This document shows positions 23,009 through 36,700 of a DNA stretch of 64,000 nucleotides, in pieces. The position numbers and the translations under genes are program-made. The stretch spans positions 538,661 to 602,660 of the forward strand of contig KV425560.1 of the NCBI GenBank assembly GCA_001632425.1. Reading direction: 5' to 3'. Below the pieces are notes generated by a model. It did not search any database. It was not told the origin of the DNA and was given only the letters and a program-made list of their open reading frames with translations. Position 1 is the first letter of the stretch; every line of letters begins with the position of its first letter. The stretch comes from Neolentinus lepideus HHB14362 ss-1 (Eukaryota; Basidiomycota; Agaricomycetes; Gloeophyllales; Gloeophyllaceae).

Positions 23009-23451
23009 GGCCAGGGAGTATCCAGACTAGTTGGATCTGCAACTAGTTGTAAGCCTTTTCATTAGTGACAGTCTCACCGAGTAGTTCTGGGTGCGTAGAT
23101 GCGAGCATGATAGCCACGAACGCTGGTAGGACTCAGCGCGAGCAGCCGCATCCGACGCGTCCGACGCGCTCTAGCTACCGGCTCAGTTGCTGCCTTCCGA
23201 GTCATGTTCACTGCATCTTGTAAGACTGAATCAGGCTTAAAAGGAGGGAGAAAGACTCTGTATTCACGAAACTGAGCTACGAATACAGTAACAGAGGCGC
23301 GTAGAGGACGCGTCGTACAACTAAGAAGCCTGGAGACTTGCTGGCCCCAATCGGTATACTTATCCCACGGTCTCGATATCAATATCGAGCAACCATATGC
23401 GTAAGCTCCCAAAAATGTTGTATCATTAAGTTTTGGAGCGACGCATAAAAA
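23009..23451. other. Intergenic, between the AT-hook gene and tRNA-Pro
   Basis: About 440 bp. A minus-strand frame at 23074-23412 (112 codons) runs up to a possible GTGAGA donor ahead of the AT-hook gene, but joining it to that gene meets stops in the frames tried, and its sequence resembles no family I know. Probably the promoter and 5' UTR of the AT-hook gene plus tRNA flank. Confidence 0.3.
23447..23451 (-). terminator. RNA polymerase III terminator of tRNA-Pro
   Basis: TTTTT on the minus strand immediately after the last tRNA base, as expected for Pol III termination. Confidence 0.75.
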
Positions 23452-23535
23452 GGGCCTAGCCGGGAATTGAACCCGGGACCTCCTCCAAACGACGGAATAC
23501 CCTAAGAAGGAATCATACTACTAGACCACCAGGCC
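23452..23535 (-). tRNA. tRNA-Pro (anticodon AGG) with a 12-nt intron
   Basis: Reads CCU proline codons. Acceptor stem GGCCTGG pairs with CTAGGCC (one G-T wobble), followed by discriminator C. The D arm starts TGGTCTAG (A box region). The T arm is CCGGG-TTCAATT-CCCGG (B box). The anticodon stem CCTTC pairs with GGAGG around the loop TTAGGG...T, giving anticodon AGG. The 12 bases TATTCCGTCGTT between positions 37 and 38 do not fit the loop and are at the canonical eukaryotic tRNA intron site. A Pol III T-run follows directly. Confidence 0.9.
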
Positions 23536-23687
23536 GTTGAACAGCAACCTGCATGATTACATATCTCAAATATCTCCTGATATCGGCGCTCGCTGTGGGA
23601 TACAATACGGTGCACAATCCGAGTATTATGACCCGCAGTGAGTGCATAAAATACAATATATGATACAGTAGTGTACATGATCCTTTG

Positions 23688-26600
23688 TTACCAGAAAGCA
23701 CACCTATGCAGCCGGTAAGACAGGAGGATAAGATAACCTGCATAAACACGTACCAGCCGGAAAAGCACTGGCATAAATTTTCCAACGACGTGGCCTGGAG
23801 AATCAATTTCTCAACTTGCTGCGTGACGCTAAGAACGACGTCGGGGTTGAAGTCTCGACCTGTTATATGTTGTCAAGCTCTGCCTACAGAAGACAGAGGT
23901 GAAATGCACTGACCGGTAAGCTTGTGCTGGACACGATTATACACAGATAGTGCCCGCTCATTCCGCACTTCCTGCTTAGCACCGGGGTCGCCCAGAGCCT
24001 CTGCAGGTGCCAGAAAACTATAAGCATTGTGACTAACGTCTAGAACATGTACATACCATTGAAGATATCATTTTCGTCAGCCTTGAGTTTCCGCGTGGGG
24101 CCCTGAGCATACGCAGTCACTCGCTGTAATTCAGCGGCACGAACAGGATCGGAGTCTGGACTTGAAGATTTAAAGACGCTCAAAATCAATGGCACAAACG
24201 TCCCCTACCTTCGCCTCGACGAGCATCGACATCGTGTTGCATGAGCCTCCAATTGATGAGTGGATCGTAAACGAAAGCCTCCAGCACGGCCATGAGGGAT
24301 TCCTTGTTGTCGCGCAGTACTCCCATCGTGATCTCGCAGGTATTCCTGAAACTACCCTCGATGCCGCTGACCTAAGCAAAGAACTGAGTTACAGACAGAT
24401 AGGAGAAGTAGGGAGCTTATTTACCTCCATCGCGTGAGTGAGCATTCTCGTCAGTCTGAATGGGATCTTTTCGGGGAACTTCTCTCGGACCATAGCCACC
24501 TCGAAACAATCACCAAAATCGATATGAACCACTTTCCCAGTCTTCCTCTCGAGCAGTATGTTTGAAGGATGCCGGTCGCCTAAACCTAGGATATGACCAA
24601 CCATGCTGTTCACTGCCAGAGATCTGGTGTATGTGGCGCGCCTTTCCAGCCAATGCTCCGAGTTCGAACTCTTCAACCATAGCACTCGGTACAGATCCTG
24701 CCCTGTAGTATTTTCAAGAGCATATTCAAAGACTTCTACCTTCTGGAGCAGAATGAGGTTCTCATAATCCGGTGCCATCTGCGATGATTGCATCGATGAG
24801 TTTGATTGAGGAAGATGGAATGAAATCTTACCTGCAACATCAGACGATATTCAATGTTAAGCAAAACTTTCCGAGATTCACGATAGTCCTTGACGAGTAC
24901 GTGAAGGGTATCGCTGTCTTGGACCCAGCCAATAAGACCGGCATTCGGAGCTAGAGGTATGACAGGGTATCGCTGAATATGAAGACGACGCTTGTAGCTG
25001 TTGGTATCCACTGAGAGCAAAGTGTTGACCAAACTGAACAATTGCATGACTCTTTCATCCTGTCGCAGATCCTCGTGACCTGTACAGACGCTAAATCGAT
25101 GATTACTTCACGTTAATCAATAAATCATACCTTTGAGGATGTATTGGTAATCTCGGCCGTCGCTACCCTTTAGAGAGAACCGACGAGGACGCTGCTTGGA
25201 TGATATAACAGTGAACTTGGAAGCAAAGCTGACTATGGTATTAATAGGTCGCCCGCTCTGGTAAGTGCCTGAACAACGTGGGTTAACTTCTCTCTTCAAT
25301 GCTCATTTATTCACGTTTTACCTGGAACAGCGAGATCGAGGTTCCGGGCCTTGAGAAGCTCAGGGGAAACATATTGCAAATCGAGCGTAGTCAATTGTGG
25401 GAGCTGCTTCTCAATCTTCTTGAATACCTGTAACGACCAATAAGCGTCCTCATGCTACAGCGAAGGTCACTCGCTATGCTTACTCCATAGTAAATGTCCC
25501 AAGCTTTGTCCAGTTCAGCTGGGTCTCCGTATACACGGTACCGACGGCACGCTTCCCGCGCCTCGTGGAGATCACGGCCGAAGACTTGAGCGAATGAGGT
25601 CTCGCGCGCAGTCGTTGGTCCCTGATAAAAATTCAGTACCGTCAATCACGAGCTACAGAAAAGCCTTACGGCTTCCAGCAGGTCATGTAAAGGCTCCAGA
25701 GCAGCAATCATGCCTTCTGGGTCTTTGTCTGTGAAGTACAGACGTGAAGCCTCTTCTAACCCCTCGTGCCATAGCTCGTGCCAAAGGATTGCCACACGTA
25801 TCAATTCCTGGCTAACAAGTAAAGCCTGGGAAGGGAGGTCAGATTAAGACCAAGGAACCTTTGACATTCGACGCCGCACCTGCTCCACGATAGTCGAACT
25901 ATGGTCTCGCATACGATCCATAATCCCAAGAGCCGCATTCTTTCGCACCAGACTCGACGATTTCGAAGCTACGGTCAGAGGGTATATCAAGGCTTGTGGG
26001 TGGTGTTTCCCCACGTCAGTTAGAAGATTGTTGATGTTCCTCCGAATGTTGGCACTCGGCGTCTGAATTCTGGCAATAACCTGTAGTCCAGTCAGTAGTG
26101 TAATTATATCGTGTCCACGAATGAAATACCTGCGGAATGACTTCCAGCCATGTATCAACCTCAACTGTAGCAAATCCGTTGCCCATGGCATGGCTGACGT
26201 CGTCGTGTGCACCGTACTTGAACCAAAGAGTCAGGAGGCGCAGTGTATCTTGTAGAGCGTTCTCATTCCTAAGACCTATCGATCGGAAGAAACCTAGAAA
26301 CATCATTGAGTCATCGTGTTCGTAAGGGAACATAGTATTCACGGGCCTTGCACAGCCGAGACGATATGGGCAACCAAGCCTGTTCCCACAACATCGGCTG
26401 TCCTGATCTCATTCTGATTTTCTAGATACCCTACTACTTCGAAGTTGGCTAACGCCCACGTGTGCCAGGCTTTATACCACGTCTGGTCATAATGCGTAGC
26501 AAGTAGATAGGAGTGCAAGATCTCCTTGATATTCCTCTATAACATGGATCAGAAGAGCTGATACGGTCGAAGACAGACAAAAAAGAGGATCTCACCGATC

Positions 26601-29600
26601 CCCAGTCATCGTGGGCTTCAGCTTGCCATTGACCTTGCTTGAAGTAACATCTTGCAAGTAGACGGGACAATTCATCCAGTTTCTGCTTGGAAACGCCAGG
26701 CCTCTGACCACGTTCACTGGTTTCCAGCTGGAGATCTCGCGCCATATTGTTCGTGAACTCGTGCAAGAAGTTAAGACATTCCTCTCGAGAGCCATTCGCC
26801 CACATGAACTTGAGTTGAGCATAGACGACATTTGGCGGTGCCTTGACATGTCTCTGGTCCCGCGTATACTGGGGCTATATCATTCGTGTGAATCAACTAC
26901 GGACGATCGCGAGAGGTGGGAACATACTCGATCCAGGGAGTATAGAGAGTTCAGTGTCTTTTCTGCAAGAACCATGCGGTCCGACTTGCGACACAAGTTC
27001 GCGAACTTGATCCACATGACAGGATCGTCTTCTGGACTGAGCACAAGAGTCCTGACTTGTAGGATGCGCTGCCAGACTTCGACGTCGGGCTGGCATCCTT
27101 GCAATCTAAAGGGGTGTCAACAGATGAGGAACCATGACGCGAAATCCATACCGCTTCATCCAGGTCTTCCGCATCGTGCGTTGGCGGTCAGGCTGGTCCG
27201 CATATTGCTTGTATATGATTATCTCCTCTAGCTCAGAAAGCATTTGGGCCCGGACCATCGTACTGCAGACGACAGTTAACAACTGCAAGACTGGACCTAC
27301 GGGCAACTTACTTATAAGATCGACTATAGCTTTCGCCAACGAAGGATGTCAATTCAGGATCCAGGAGGTCACGAGCCTTCGTTATCTGAGACAATGCTTT
27401 AGGGAACTGGTTCTGGTGGACACAGAGGATGGCTTTGTAGAAAGCCCTGTCGGCGGAGTCGCTTCGCATGGTCTGAATGTAATCTTCCATAGAATCCCAC
27501 TCGTTCAGTGACCAAGCAGCGGCGGTCGCCATAGGCGCGATTTCCCTTCGATCTTCGTGGCTCGCGTTGGCCCAGTTCTCCTCGACCTGAGCGGCAAGTT
27601 GATCCCATTCCCCAAGAGCGTGCAGACATTTCATCTTTCCGATCGCGATGTCTGGTGCATCGGGATCTTCTTCTGCCTTCTTCTCATACGCAGCCAAGGC
27701 CTCTTGCCAACGTCCCAGTCGTTCGTACCATTCTTCATGCTTACTAACGTCATATTGTTCTCTGGCCATTATCAGTGTACCCCAAGCCGCGTCGTGCTGC
27801 TGAAGTTTCGTGTTTATGCCTATGAGCGCTTCGATTGTGGTGGGCGAAGTTTCCGAAAAGAACTCGAGTTCTTTGTAATGCAGAGCCTTGGCATAAGCGT
27901 GGTATTTCATGGCGTACTCCCCGAGAGTGCGGTTCTCTATGGGAAGAGGCTTCTCTTCGTGCTCCATGAACTCAGCAAGGTTCAGTAGACGATGAATCAG
28001 ATCTGGTGGCGCCGTGTTGGACGTGATGGCGTAGTCGATGGAGCGCACGAGGTCCTCCTGCAATACTCGTCGGACGTGATTCACGGTACAGATTGAAAAA
28101 GGAACACACTTGATACTGGTCATATAATTCGCTCCAGCATGATATAAATGCAGCATTAAACAACTCTTTGGCAAGTGGTTGGTGTATGTCCACCAGACTC
28201 ATACATGCTCGCAATGCATGCGACGGAGATTCTTTCATGAATTCGACGGAAAGGCGGTGCATCCACTCATTCCAATCCTCTTTGGTGGACACTTGAGAGA
28301 CATCCCAAGCTTGCTTGAGGTGCTGCTGATTGACAGTCATCTTGGAGGCTTCCGCAGGCGCGGAAAACTCGGGTGTCTTGGAACTCTCGTTCATTCTATA
28401 TAATTACAAAACATCAGCAGATACTCACTTCTGGAGAAAATGGCAACAAACAGGATTTCTAACGCGCCTGCATCCTGCGGTAGGCGTTCACCATTCAGGA
28501 GTCTCGAGATGAGGTTCTCGTACTTGGGGTGAATTATGCGATGCTTGACCATGCACTGCAATCGATCACGTCAGCATCGACATATTGCAATAGAACATAT
28601 GTGTGCACCTTATTTATGGTTGGCACAAAGATCGCAAAGTCAGAGCCTAGCTGCACAACCAGAGAACAGAGCGTATCCATGACAGCCATCCGAAGTTCAT
28701 TAGGAGCACTCGCGAGAACACGGTTCAAGGGATGAATAATGCGGGAAGCATGATCAGAGAAATTAACCTTGCGGGATAGACCGTCTATCGTTTGTATAGC
28801 TCGTTTTCGCAAAGAAGTGGGTGCTTCCGGCCTCTCATAAGTCCTCACGATGATGGGGATGACAAGATGAAGATATTCCTCGATGTTAGCGCCAAATGTG
28901 AGGAATGCATCGAAAACCTTCATCTGAGTATTGGATCGCTTGTCGTTCAACTCGCCGTCGAAGACCTTGAGCATGAGCGGTAGAATTGTAGGGAGGAAGG
29001 GTTTGAATTCAGCATCCAGAGCTTTACCCAGAGACTCGACCAACGACACGATAGGAAGATGTAGCGAAGAATTGTCCCACAATTCTGTGATCAGTGCAAA
29101 TATCTCGGGCGTGTAGTTCCGTACATGCTGCTTGATGATGCCGACGAGAATGGCAAGCTGCTGAAGGTGGAAGTCTTGCACTCTGGCGGGGGAAATACGG
29201 GTGACGAGGGCAAACGCAGGAATGATCTACGGAACATTAGATTAGGGCGCTTTAGGGCCAAGCGAGGATTCATACTTGTGGCAAGAATGTGACACATTTC
29301 AATCCTTGGGTCTTGAATATGGACATAATTGCCTCAATCACAGTGTGATGATGGCTACTGAGCGACTGGTCCTTGAGAACGTTGAGCAACGCATTGATCA
29401 CCACAGTCTGATAGTAGTCGTCGGAAGCAGCAGAATTACTGTTCTGCGTGAGTGGAATAGCATTGACAGCGGTAACAGACTTCTCATCTCCTGCTTCATC
29501 GCCCGGTCTAGTCTGTAGAATATGTTAGGTCATGCACATCTGCCCCGGCGCAAACTGACCTTTCGACGGTACGGATCCAGTGCACCAAGAATACCTAAGA

Positions 29601-32436
29601 CTTTGACCACGTCCCTCCTAACGTGGGGTGCTTGCTCGGTTTTCAAGATCTTCCCAAGCAGTGGAAGGAGTTGAGGGTAGTCAATGAGGGGCGAGATAAC
29701 ATAGCCAGTATTGGAACAAACATGGCCAAGCGTGCAAATCGCAGCATCTCGCTTGGCAAGAGATGGGTCAGACAGTTTGGTAATGATGACTTCCATAAGC
29801 TCGGGCACATGAGGAAGAATATCTTCACCACCCGCACTGGCGAGTTCTCCCAAGCACATGATGATATTGGCGGCTACGTTAGCATTCGTGTCGCTCGCTT
29901 TCTGTAAGAGCACCCGCAACATAGGAACGGCATATGGCTTGATGAGCCTCTGAGTCGCGTTTATCAGTAGCGTCAAGAGCCTTGTACATTCTTCCCGGCT
30001 TCGACTACAAGTAAATGGTCATCAGATAACTGCACAATGCTGGGCAGGAAGTATCGCTCACGTCACTGTGGAATATTCCAGCTCCGTCAGTAGCTGTATC
30101 AGGGCTTTCCTCAACGATGGCATCACGTAGGCGGGATTGTGCATAGCCAATCGACCGATAAGCCCCACCGCAATTTCTCGGTTCGTGAACACTTCGTCGT
30201 TGAGTGCAATGAATAAGGATCGCACGTTCTCCGCCTGAGCCAAGTGCTTATCGAATCGTTCATGCAAAGACGAAAGCACCGTTTGGCGTATCGTCGGGTC
30301 TGTTGATGACTGTTAGTTGAAGAGATACGCTGAAAACATGCACCCACCCGGATCAGCGATCCCCACAGTGAGTAGTTTGTCGAGGACGTCGCTAATTACT
30401 TCAATAGCATGGTTGCTGGCTTGATAGCAGATAGGATCGCGGATGAACAGGCGGCAGCAGGTTAAAGCAGCAGCTCGCCGGACTTCGGGATGATCATCCT
30501 CCAAATAAGGAAGGGCGCAAGTGCGGACAAATTCGTTTAAGACATGCCCTGCATTTCACGCATGAGGAGGATCCAGTACTTATTAAACGATACGTACCGC
30601 TGAAATCGAAAGTACCTAGCGTTGTCAGAGCGAGGGTGATGGTCTCCGGAGTCTTCGCTGTACCAACAGGCTATAAACATTGTTTATGCCTCATATCAAA
30701 CAGTAAAAGAGATCTCGCACCTGAACACCGTTCACGTCCTTCTGCCCACTTCCATCCCGGATGAGGGAACTAGGAGCTCCCAACGGTTTATACGACTGAC
30801 CGCTGAGAATCTGAGACAGCATATCCAGTAACCGGTCTGACAAGTCAAATGAGGACGGCAAGCCTCTCAATAGTACTGTTCGATTTACTCACCTTGGATA
30901 GTCTTCAAAAGGGGTGATATGAAACGTGCGATGGCTACCAGCGCTTGTCTCAAAGGATCACTGAGTCCGCAAGCGAACATCAAATCCAGTTGATCATGTA
31001 GTAATTTGGTCAAGTTGGGACCGACCGCGGTAGCCAACATACCAACACATTGGAAAAGGGCCTCCTCAGGCGGCGCATTCTTCTTGCTGCGACAGATGGT
31101 CGGCCAATTGCAACCATAGAGACAGAGTGAGCTCACCCTCTCATTTGTAGACCCTGCTTGATTTGAGCCATGATGGGCTCAAGGAACTGTTTCATCTCGC
31201 TCCCAACCGCGGTCGCCACGTGCCCGATGGCAATGAAAGCTGCGTCAACTAATTAGCTACCAACGATACTTGCGACAGATAGATACGTACCGAAAGACCG
31301 CTCATTGGATTTCTCAAGCTGAGTCAATAGATGAGCCATGGCTTTGTGAAGGAAGTGTTCGCAGAATGTTTGAGTGTCGTACAGTGCGAGCGTCGGAATC
31401 AAAGTGATTACCATCTTCCTCACGAGAGGGTCGCGGTGACTGCGAAACTTGAGAATGTGTTCCGCTGTGTCTAAAAATGTTTCCTTCATAAACTAAGGTA
31501 ATGGGTGAGTATCTCAAAAAATTGACTGAGTTACTACACCGACGGACCATGCCTCCGTGTAACAAGAGTTCCCGATAGGTCAAGAGAGATCCATGAATAA
31601 TCTCGGGTTGTGTCATCTTCAGTCCAAGCTGTGCATCTTGGAAAATCTGCAAGAGGTACGGGCTGAACGTCTGTCTCTCTCGTTGCATCACAATCTCCAG
31701 ACATGCCGCCAGTAGCTCGGCAGCACCTTCCCTGACAATGACCCGGGCATCTCTCAGTGGAACGAGGATCTTATCGAACACGACGCCGATATGGGAATGG
31801 AAATACGTCGGACTGTGGCGGGCTAGTTCCTTGAGAATTAGTACTCCCGCGTATCTTCCTGGCTCCTGCTTGTCGGACTGCAGCAGTTCAATAGCTGCGG
31901 ACACTTCAAATTCCATGAATCGTTCTCCAAAAGCTGCACCCCCAATTTCTGCGATCTGGCCTAGCGTTTTGGACGCTGCCAGCATCACGTTTATGTCGGA
32001 GTTGGGCAGTAAGAATTTAACATAGTTATAGAATCGGAATAGGTTTCTTCGTGATTCAATATCTTCTCCCTCAATGTCCAGCAAGTGGTCTGCGAAGTGT
32101 CGGCACCGAGAGAACAGTAGTATAGGTCTGGCACGTACCTATGGCCGTGATTCCTCCCAACTTCTCCCAGTTATTCTGACCATGCACCAAGTCGAACAAC
32201 ATCCTGTTAATTTTGTCGTCCCAGACCTTTGCCGCCGCATCCGAAGACATCTCGGCGACAGTATTTGAGACCTGTATATATAAATTGAGATATTGCGATG
32301 CCGACCGGACCTAGCAGCATACATAGCGTCGCAATTCCTTGGCAGCTTGCAACCTAACATCCGAGCTTTTCGACTTGAGAGTTTGGAATATCTGTCCAAG
32401 GTCGTCTGCCTGCGAAGAGGGGGCGACAGAGGACAT
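23688..32436 (-). CDS. TOR1: Target of rapamycin (TOR) phosphatidylinositol-kinase-related kinase
   Basis: Central growth kinase of TORC1/TORC2, acting at vacuolar and plasma membranes; roughly 2,300-2,400 aa over many short-intron exons. The start '[20 protein letters not shown]' (ATG 32436) opens a long HEAT-repeat region (to about 28500). The FAT domain follows from about 28400, with '[20 protein letters not shown]'. The FRB domain (about 25830-25440) has '[20 protein letters not shown]'; its Ser (codon 25745-25747) aligns with the residue whose mutation gives rapamycin resistance. Kinase motifs are '[14 protein letters not shown]' (catalytic loop) and '[11 protein letters not shown]' (DFG). 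The FATC end is '[19 protein letters not shown]'. Its last four residues come from a final exon joined by a GTACGT..TAG intron, and the stop is at 23688. All hallmark residues are intact. The gene is divergent from the ROM2-like gene. Confidence 0.96.
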
Positions 32437-33712
32437 GGCTGAGCGAACCACGAGAGAATGCGCGTTACTTAGATCGCACACTAGCTGTGCGTGTGTGTCC
32501 TTGTGTATCCGCCACTTCTCTCTATTTCAAGAATCTTTATCGTTGCATACCGTCTCAGATCTTCTGTAGTCGGACGACAACAAACCGTAACTGCGAACGC
32601 AAACAATATTCGGAACTGCGTATGGATTCTGCGCGCTACCCAAAAACAGAGAAATATGGAATGAACAGCGAGAACATGCAATGTTCTCCATATCGCCCTT
32701 CGCACATGTAGGGTCCATCCTTGAAGCTTGACCCTACGAGGCTGATATGACAAAGTGTTTCGACATGTCGAGATACTTTGTTTGCTTTAAACTGGTTTCG
32801 TCACGAAGCTCCCACTGAAACGGCGAGAGGAAATCCTGCAATCTCAGCGTTTACTGAGTCACTTAAATGATATCATCTTTCAGTGCACCCTGTAATAGGC
32901 TTTTGCTCGGTGTCCTGAATCAACGTCTCGGGGACGTTTACTCGCTCAATTTACTCCGATGGTGGTGGTCGCCAGTCTTTATCGCTGCTGTGTCGGAAGG
33001 CATCAAATTCTTCCACGCGGGCAACTGCGAAATCAACTCGAACTGGCCTTCTTACTACGACCGGGTCAAATATGTCCGCCTTGGAGCGTCCTGCTCTATT
33101 TCTGCCTGGGGTCGGGAAAGCGTCACCCGTGGCGTGAAGGCACTAGTAGCGGTCTGGCACGAATCTCACGTCCGCACTATGGATGTTTCTCGGGATTCAG
33201 ATGTTTGCTGGCAGGACGGGAGAACGTATCCCTGACTTGCCCGCGAACGCAGATATCAATGTACGCCACACACAGGTTTGCGGAGCCTGCCAGCGCTTCT
33301 CCTGCAGGACCCAGCTCCTTCGTATCTGCATGGTGCTATTGGGAGGCGTTGTCATTGGTGGATTTTGCGGGACCGGGAGTGCCTTCCGCAGGGTGAAGAG
33401 GGACCCTGACGTTTCTTCTGTGTATTTCAAACAAGTGCCCCTCTTGCTGAAATGACGCAGTCCTCGCATAATTCAATCCTGTGAAATGACGTTCTGAGTA
33501 GTCAAACAGAGCACAAGGCAGAAAATGTGTGGTCCTGTGGCCCAAATCTGACTTAGAGAAACAAGGCCCTAATGGCTTACTGCATTGGGATGAGGCGTTG
33601 ACGCTGCCGCGCCGGTGTGCAATTGTAACCGACTATTATAATCCTGCACCACTCGTCCACCACGCCTGCAGTGTCTTACTACGCTATTACTCTTTCCTGA
33701 CGCCGTCGTCCG
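32437..33712. promoter_or_regulatory. Divergent TOR / ROM2 intergenic region
   Basis: 1.28 kb between the divergent start codons of TOR and the Rho GEF gene, so it must hold both promoters. Open frames inside (plus 32867-33235, plus 32959-33396, minus 33197-33469) overlap in conflicting frames and show no recognisable domain. No specific regulatory site is claimed. Confidence 0.5.
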
Positions 33713-36700
33713 ATGGACAGGCCCATGGGTCCTCGACAGCCTGCAGACAAACGCAACGTCGCCTATGAATCCATCTTTGGTCGGCCAAGCCCTTCCCATC
33801 ACCAGACCGTCCCGAGCGCGCCCTACGGCGAATATTCTCAGTCAGCGTACACGAGCGCCCAGTATCTGCAACCAAATGGCAGTCATCAGGTCTATCAATA
33901 CCAATCGCAGTTAGCGAGGTCGCCTTCTTACGTTTCGGGTTACGCACCCACCCAATCGTACTCCGTGCAACCAGCAACCGGGCCTCCTTCGGCTTACAGG
34001 CAATCGTACTACCAACCAAGCCCATCCCAGCCCCAGCAATACTCGCAATATGCAGAATATCCGTACAATGGCGCGTCTGGATATGCCCAGCCTCGGTCCT
34101 TAGCACCTCCATCTGTCCATTCCCGAGCACGGTCTATAGCAAGCTCTAGCCATTCTCGCGGAGTAATCGCTCCGCAACCCGATGAACCGCCAGATGCAAA
34201 CCTGGAAGCACTTCAGCGTGCTGGCCTCACTCCTGCGCAGGCTTACCAAGCTCAGGTCTACATGTACGGCCCACTCGCGCAACAAGGGAATCCCAACCGC
34301 TATACCTATCCGCCGGCCCAATCGGATGGAACTGCCGGAGTACAGGACGGTGTTTCTCCAGAAGGTATACCTCGCATACCTGTTACCATTGAGACAGACG
34401 ATGGACGTCTAGGGATAGATTTTGCAGACGGATCCACCGAGGAGAGCAGTACTGAGTTACCGTGGGCACGATCGGATCGCACTGGTGTGTCTCATTTCTT
34501 CTCGAATATCATAGATTCACTCACTCGCAAGGTGCCGACAATGTCATAGCTGTTCCATCTTCCATCCATTCTCAAGTTCAACAGGGCCCAATCCCTTCAT
34601 CATCTTCGCGGCCGTACCCATTACAGCTCGATACTGCTCTCAAGGCGGCCCCGTCTCGTCCAGTGGATAGTTCTCCTGCTTCTTCCACTTTAGTTGAGCC
34701 GTCGGAACAACACGAATCAGTCACTTTCACAACCTCTTCACGTCGTTCTTCTGATTCCACGAGAACAATGCCTGGACCCGCTTATCGCCGAGAACGCACA
34801 AACCAGGACCGTGCTCGTTCCATGTCTGCTGCCATGACTCCTCAAGTGCGTGCTATGCTTGAGAATGGGTCAGCTCGTTCGTCAAGACCGCCTATACCAC
34901 CTATACCCGGCCCCGCCGGCGCTGGACGCAACTCTCCCACAAATCACAGGGGTCACGGTCACCGACGAACGCCAATAATATACCCCGCTCTCTTGTCGAA
35001 AGTGGCGCAAGCCTTCCGTGACCGGACACAGGTTTCCGACAGAGTCAAGGACGGTTTGACATACAAGGACGCATTCGACGGCCGAGAAGCTGTGGACAAG
35101 ATTGCGTACATCATCAAGACTACGGATCGGAATCTAGCGCTCCTGCTTGGGAGAGCATTGGATGCGCAGAAATTCTTCCACGACGTTACATACGATCATC
35201 GTCTTCGAGACAACCCGAACGAGCTGTATCAGTTCCAGTCGAAGCTGCCAAGTCCTTTCACGAGTGGCGAGCTCGCGAATGTTACTGAAAACGGAGTGCC
35301 AGAAGACGGGAATGCAAATGGGAAAGTCCCCGAAAGAAATGGTGCGGATATAATCAATGCAGACAATAGAATGAGGACAGTTCTAACAAAGTACCACAAA
35401 ATAAAGGCGTTGAGAATGGCGATGCCAGTCCGCCACCTGCGTCACCGACTACACCTTTGCCTGGGACGCCTCAAACTCGACCTCTATCAAATTCCGAATC
35501 ATCTGACGAAGCACCCCTTCCATCTGGTGTTTTTACATTATTAACAGATTGTTATTCACCGACATGTTCTCGCGACCAGCTCTGCTACAGTATAGCATGT
35601 CCTAGACGTCTGGAGCAGCAGGCTCGGCTAAACATGAAACCTCAGCCAGGTCTGAAGAAGCAGATCAGTAAGGAGTCTCTCGGCGACCTTGTGGTGAGTA
35701 CAGATTTTGGATAATACTTCATTTCGCATGTTGTGGAGTATAATAAGTATCGTATAACATCTTTACACCTTTAGGAACCTGGTACATTATGGGTCCACTC
35801 GGTGCCGAAAGAAGTCGTGGACAGCGTCACTGACATCGAGAAGAAACGGCAAGAAGCCATCAACGAAGTTATCTATACCGAACGCGATTTCGTTCGGGAT
35901 ATGGAGTACCTTCGAGATGTGCGTTTTGACTCCGCCGAAGGATGATGACGTACGCCGATGCTTATACGTGTCGTTTAGGTGTGGATCAACCCTCTCAAGT
36001 CGTCCGACGTAATTCCAGAGCACCGTCGCACCGACTTCCTCGAGCAGGTATTTTGGAATATCCACGATATCATTGCAGTTAATACTCGACTACGAGACGC
36101 GCTCAATAAGCGCCAGAAGTCCTATGCTGTTGTAGAACGTATAGGAGATATTCTGTTGGATGCTGTCCCGCACTTCAGTCCATTCGTCTCGTATGGTGCC
36201 CATCAGCTCTACGGCAAGTATGAGTTTGAGAAGGAGAAGGGATCGAACCCAGCTTTTGCTGTGTTTGTCGAGGTATATGCGTAGTTACTGGGTTTACGCA
36301 GCCATTGTCTGATCCATTTGAATCTGTTCTCAGCAAACGGAGAGACTGCCAGAGTCTCGCAAGCTTGAGCTGAACGGCTACCTAACGAAACCCACCACTA
36401 GGCTTGCACGTTATCCCTTACTTCTAGAAGCGGTGTTGAAACATACACCCGAAGACAATCCCGACAAGACGACGCTGCCACAGGTCATCGCTCTCGTCAA
36501 AGAGTTCTTGTCTAAGGTCAACGTAGAATCTGGCAGGACCGAGAACCGTTTCAATCTACTCCAGCTGGACCAACAGTTAGTGTTCCGTCCAGGCGAGGAA
36601 GTGGTATGTGGTTCACTTGTGTGGTGCCACATCGTGTTAACACTCGCTTCTTAGGATTTGAGACTCAAAGAAGAAGGTCGTGAGCTTGTCTTCAAGGGCG

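Noticed and set aside
23074..23412. 112-codon minus-strand frame as an upstream exon of the AT-hook gene
   Set aside because: The plausible splice to the AT-hook start runs into stops, and no family resemblance was found.
36235..36255. tRNA B-box-like word (gggatcgaaccc)
   Set aside because: Lies inside the conserved DH-domain coding exon of ROM2 and has no partner A box or cloverleaf.
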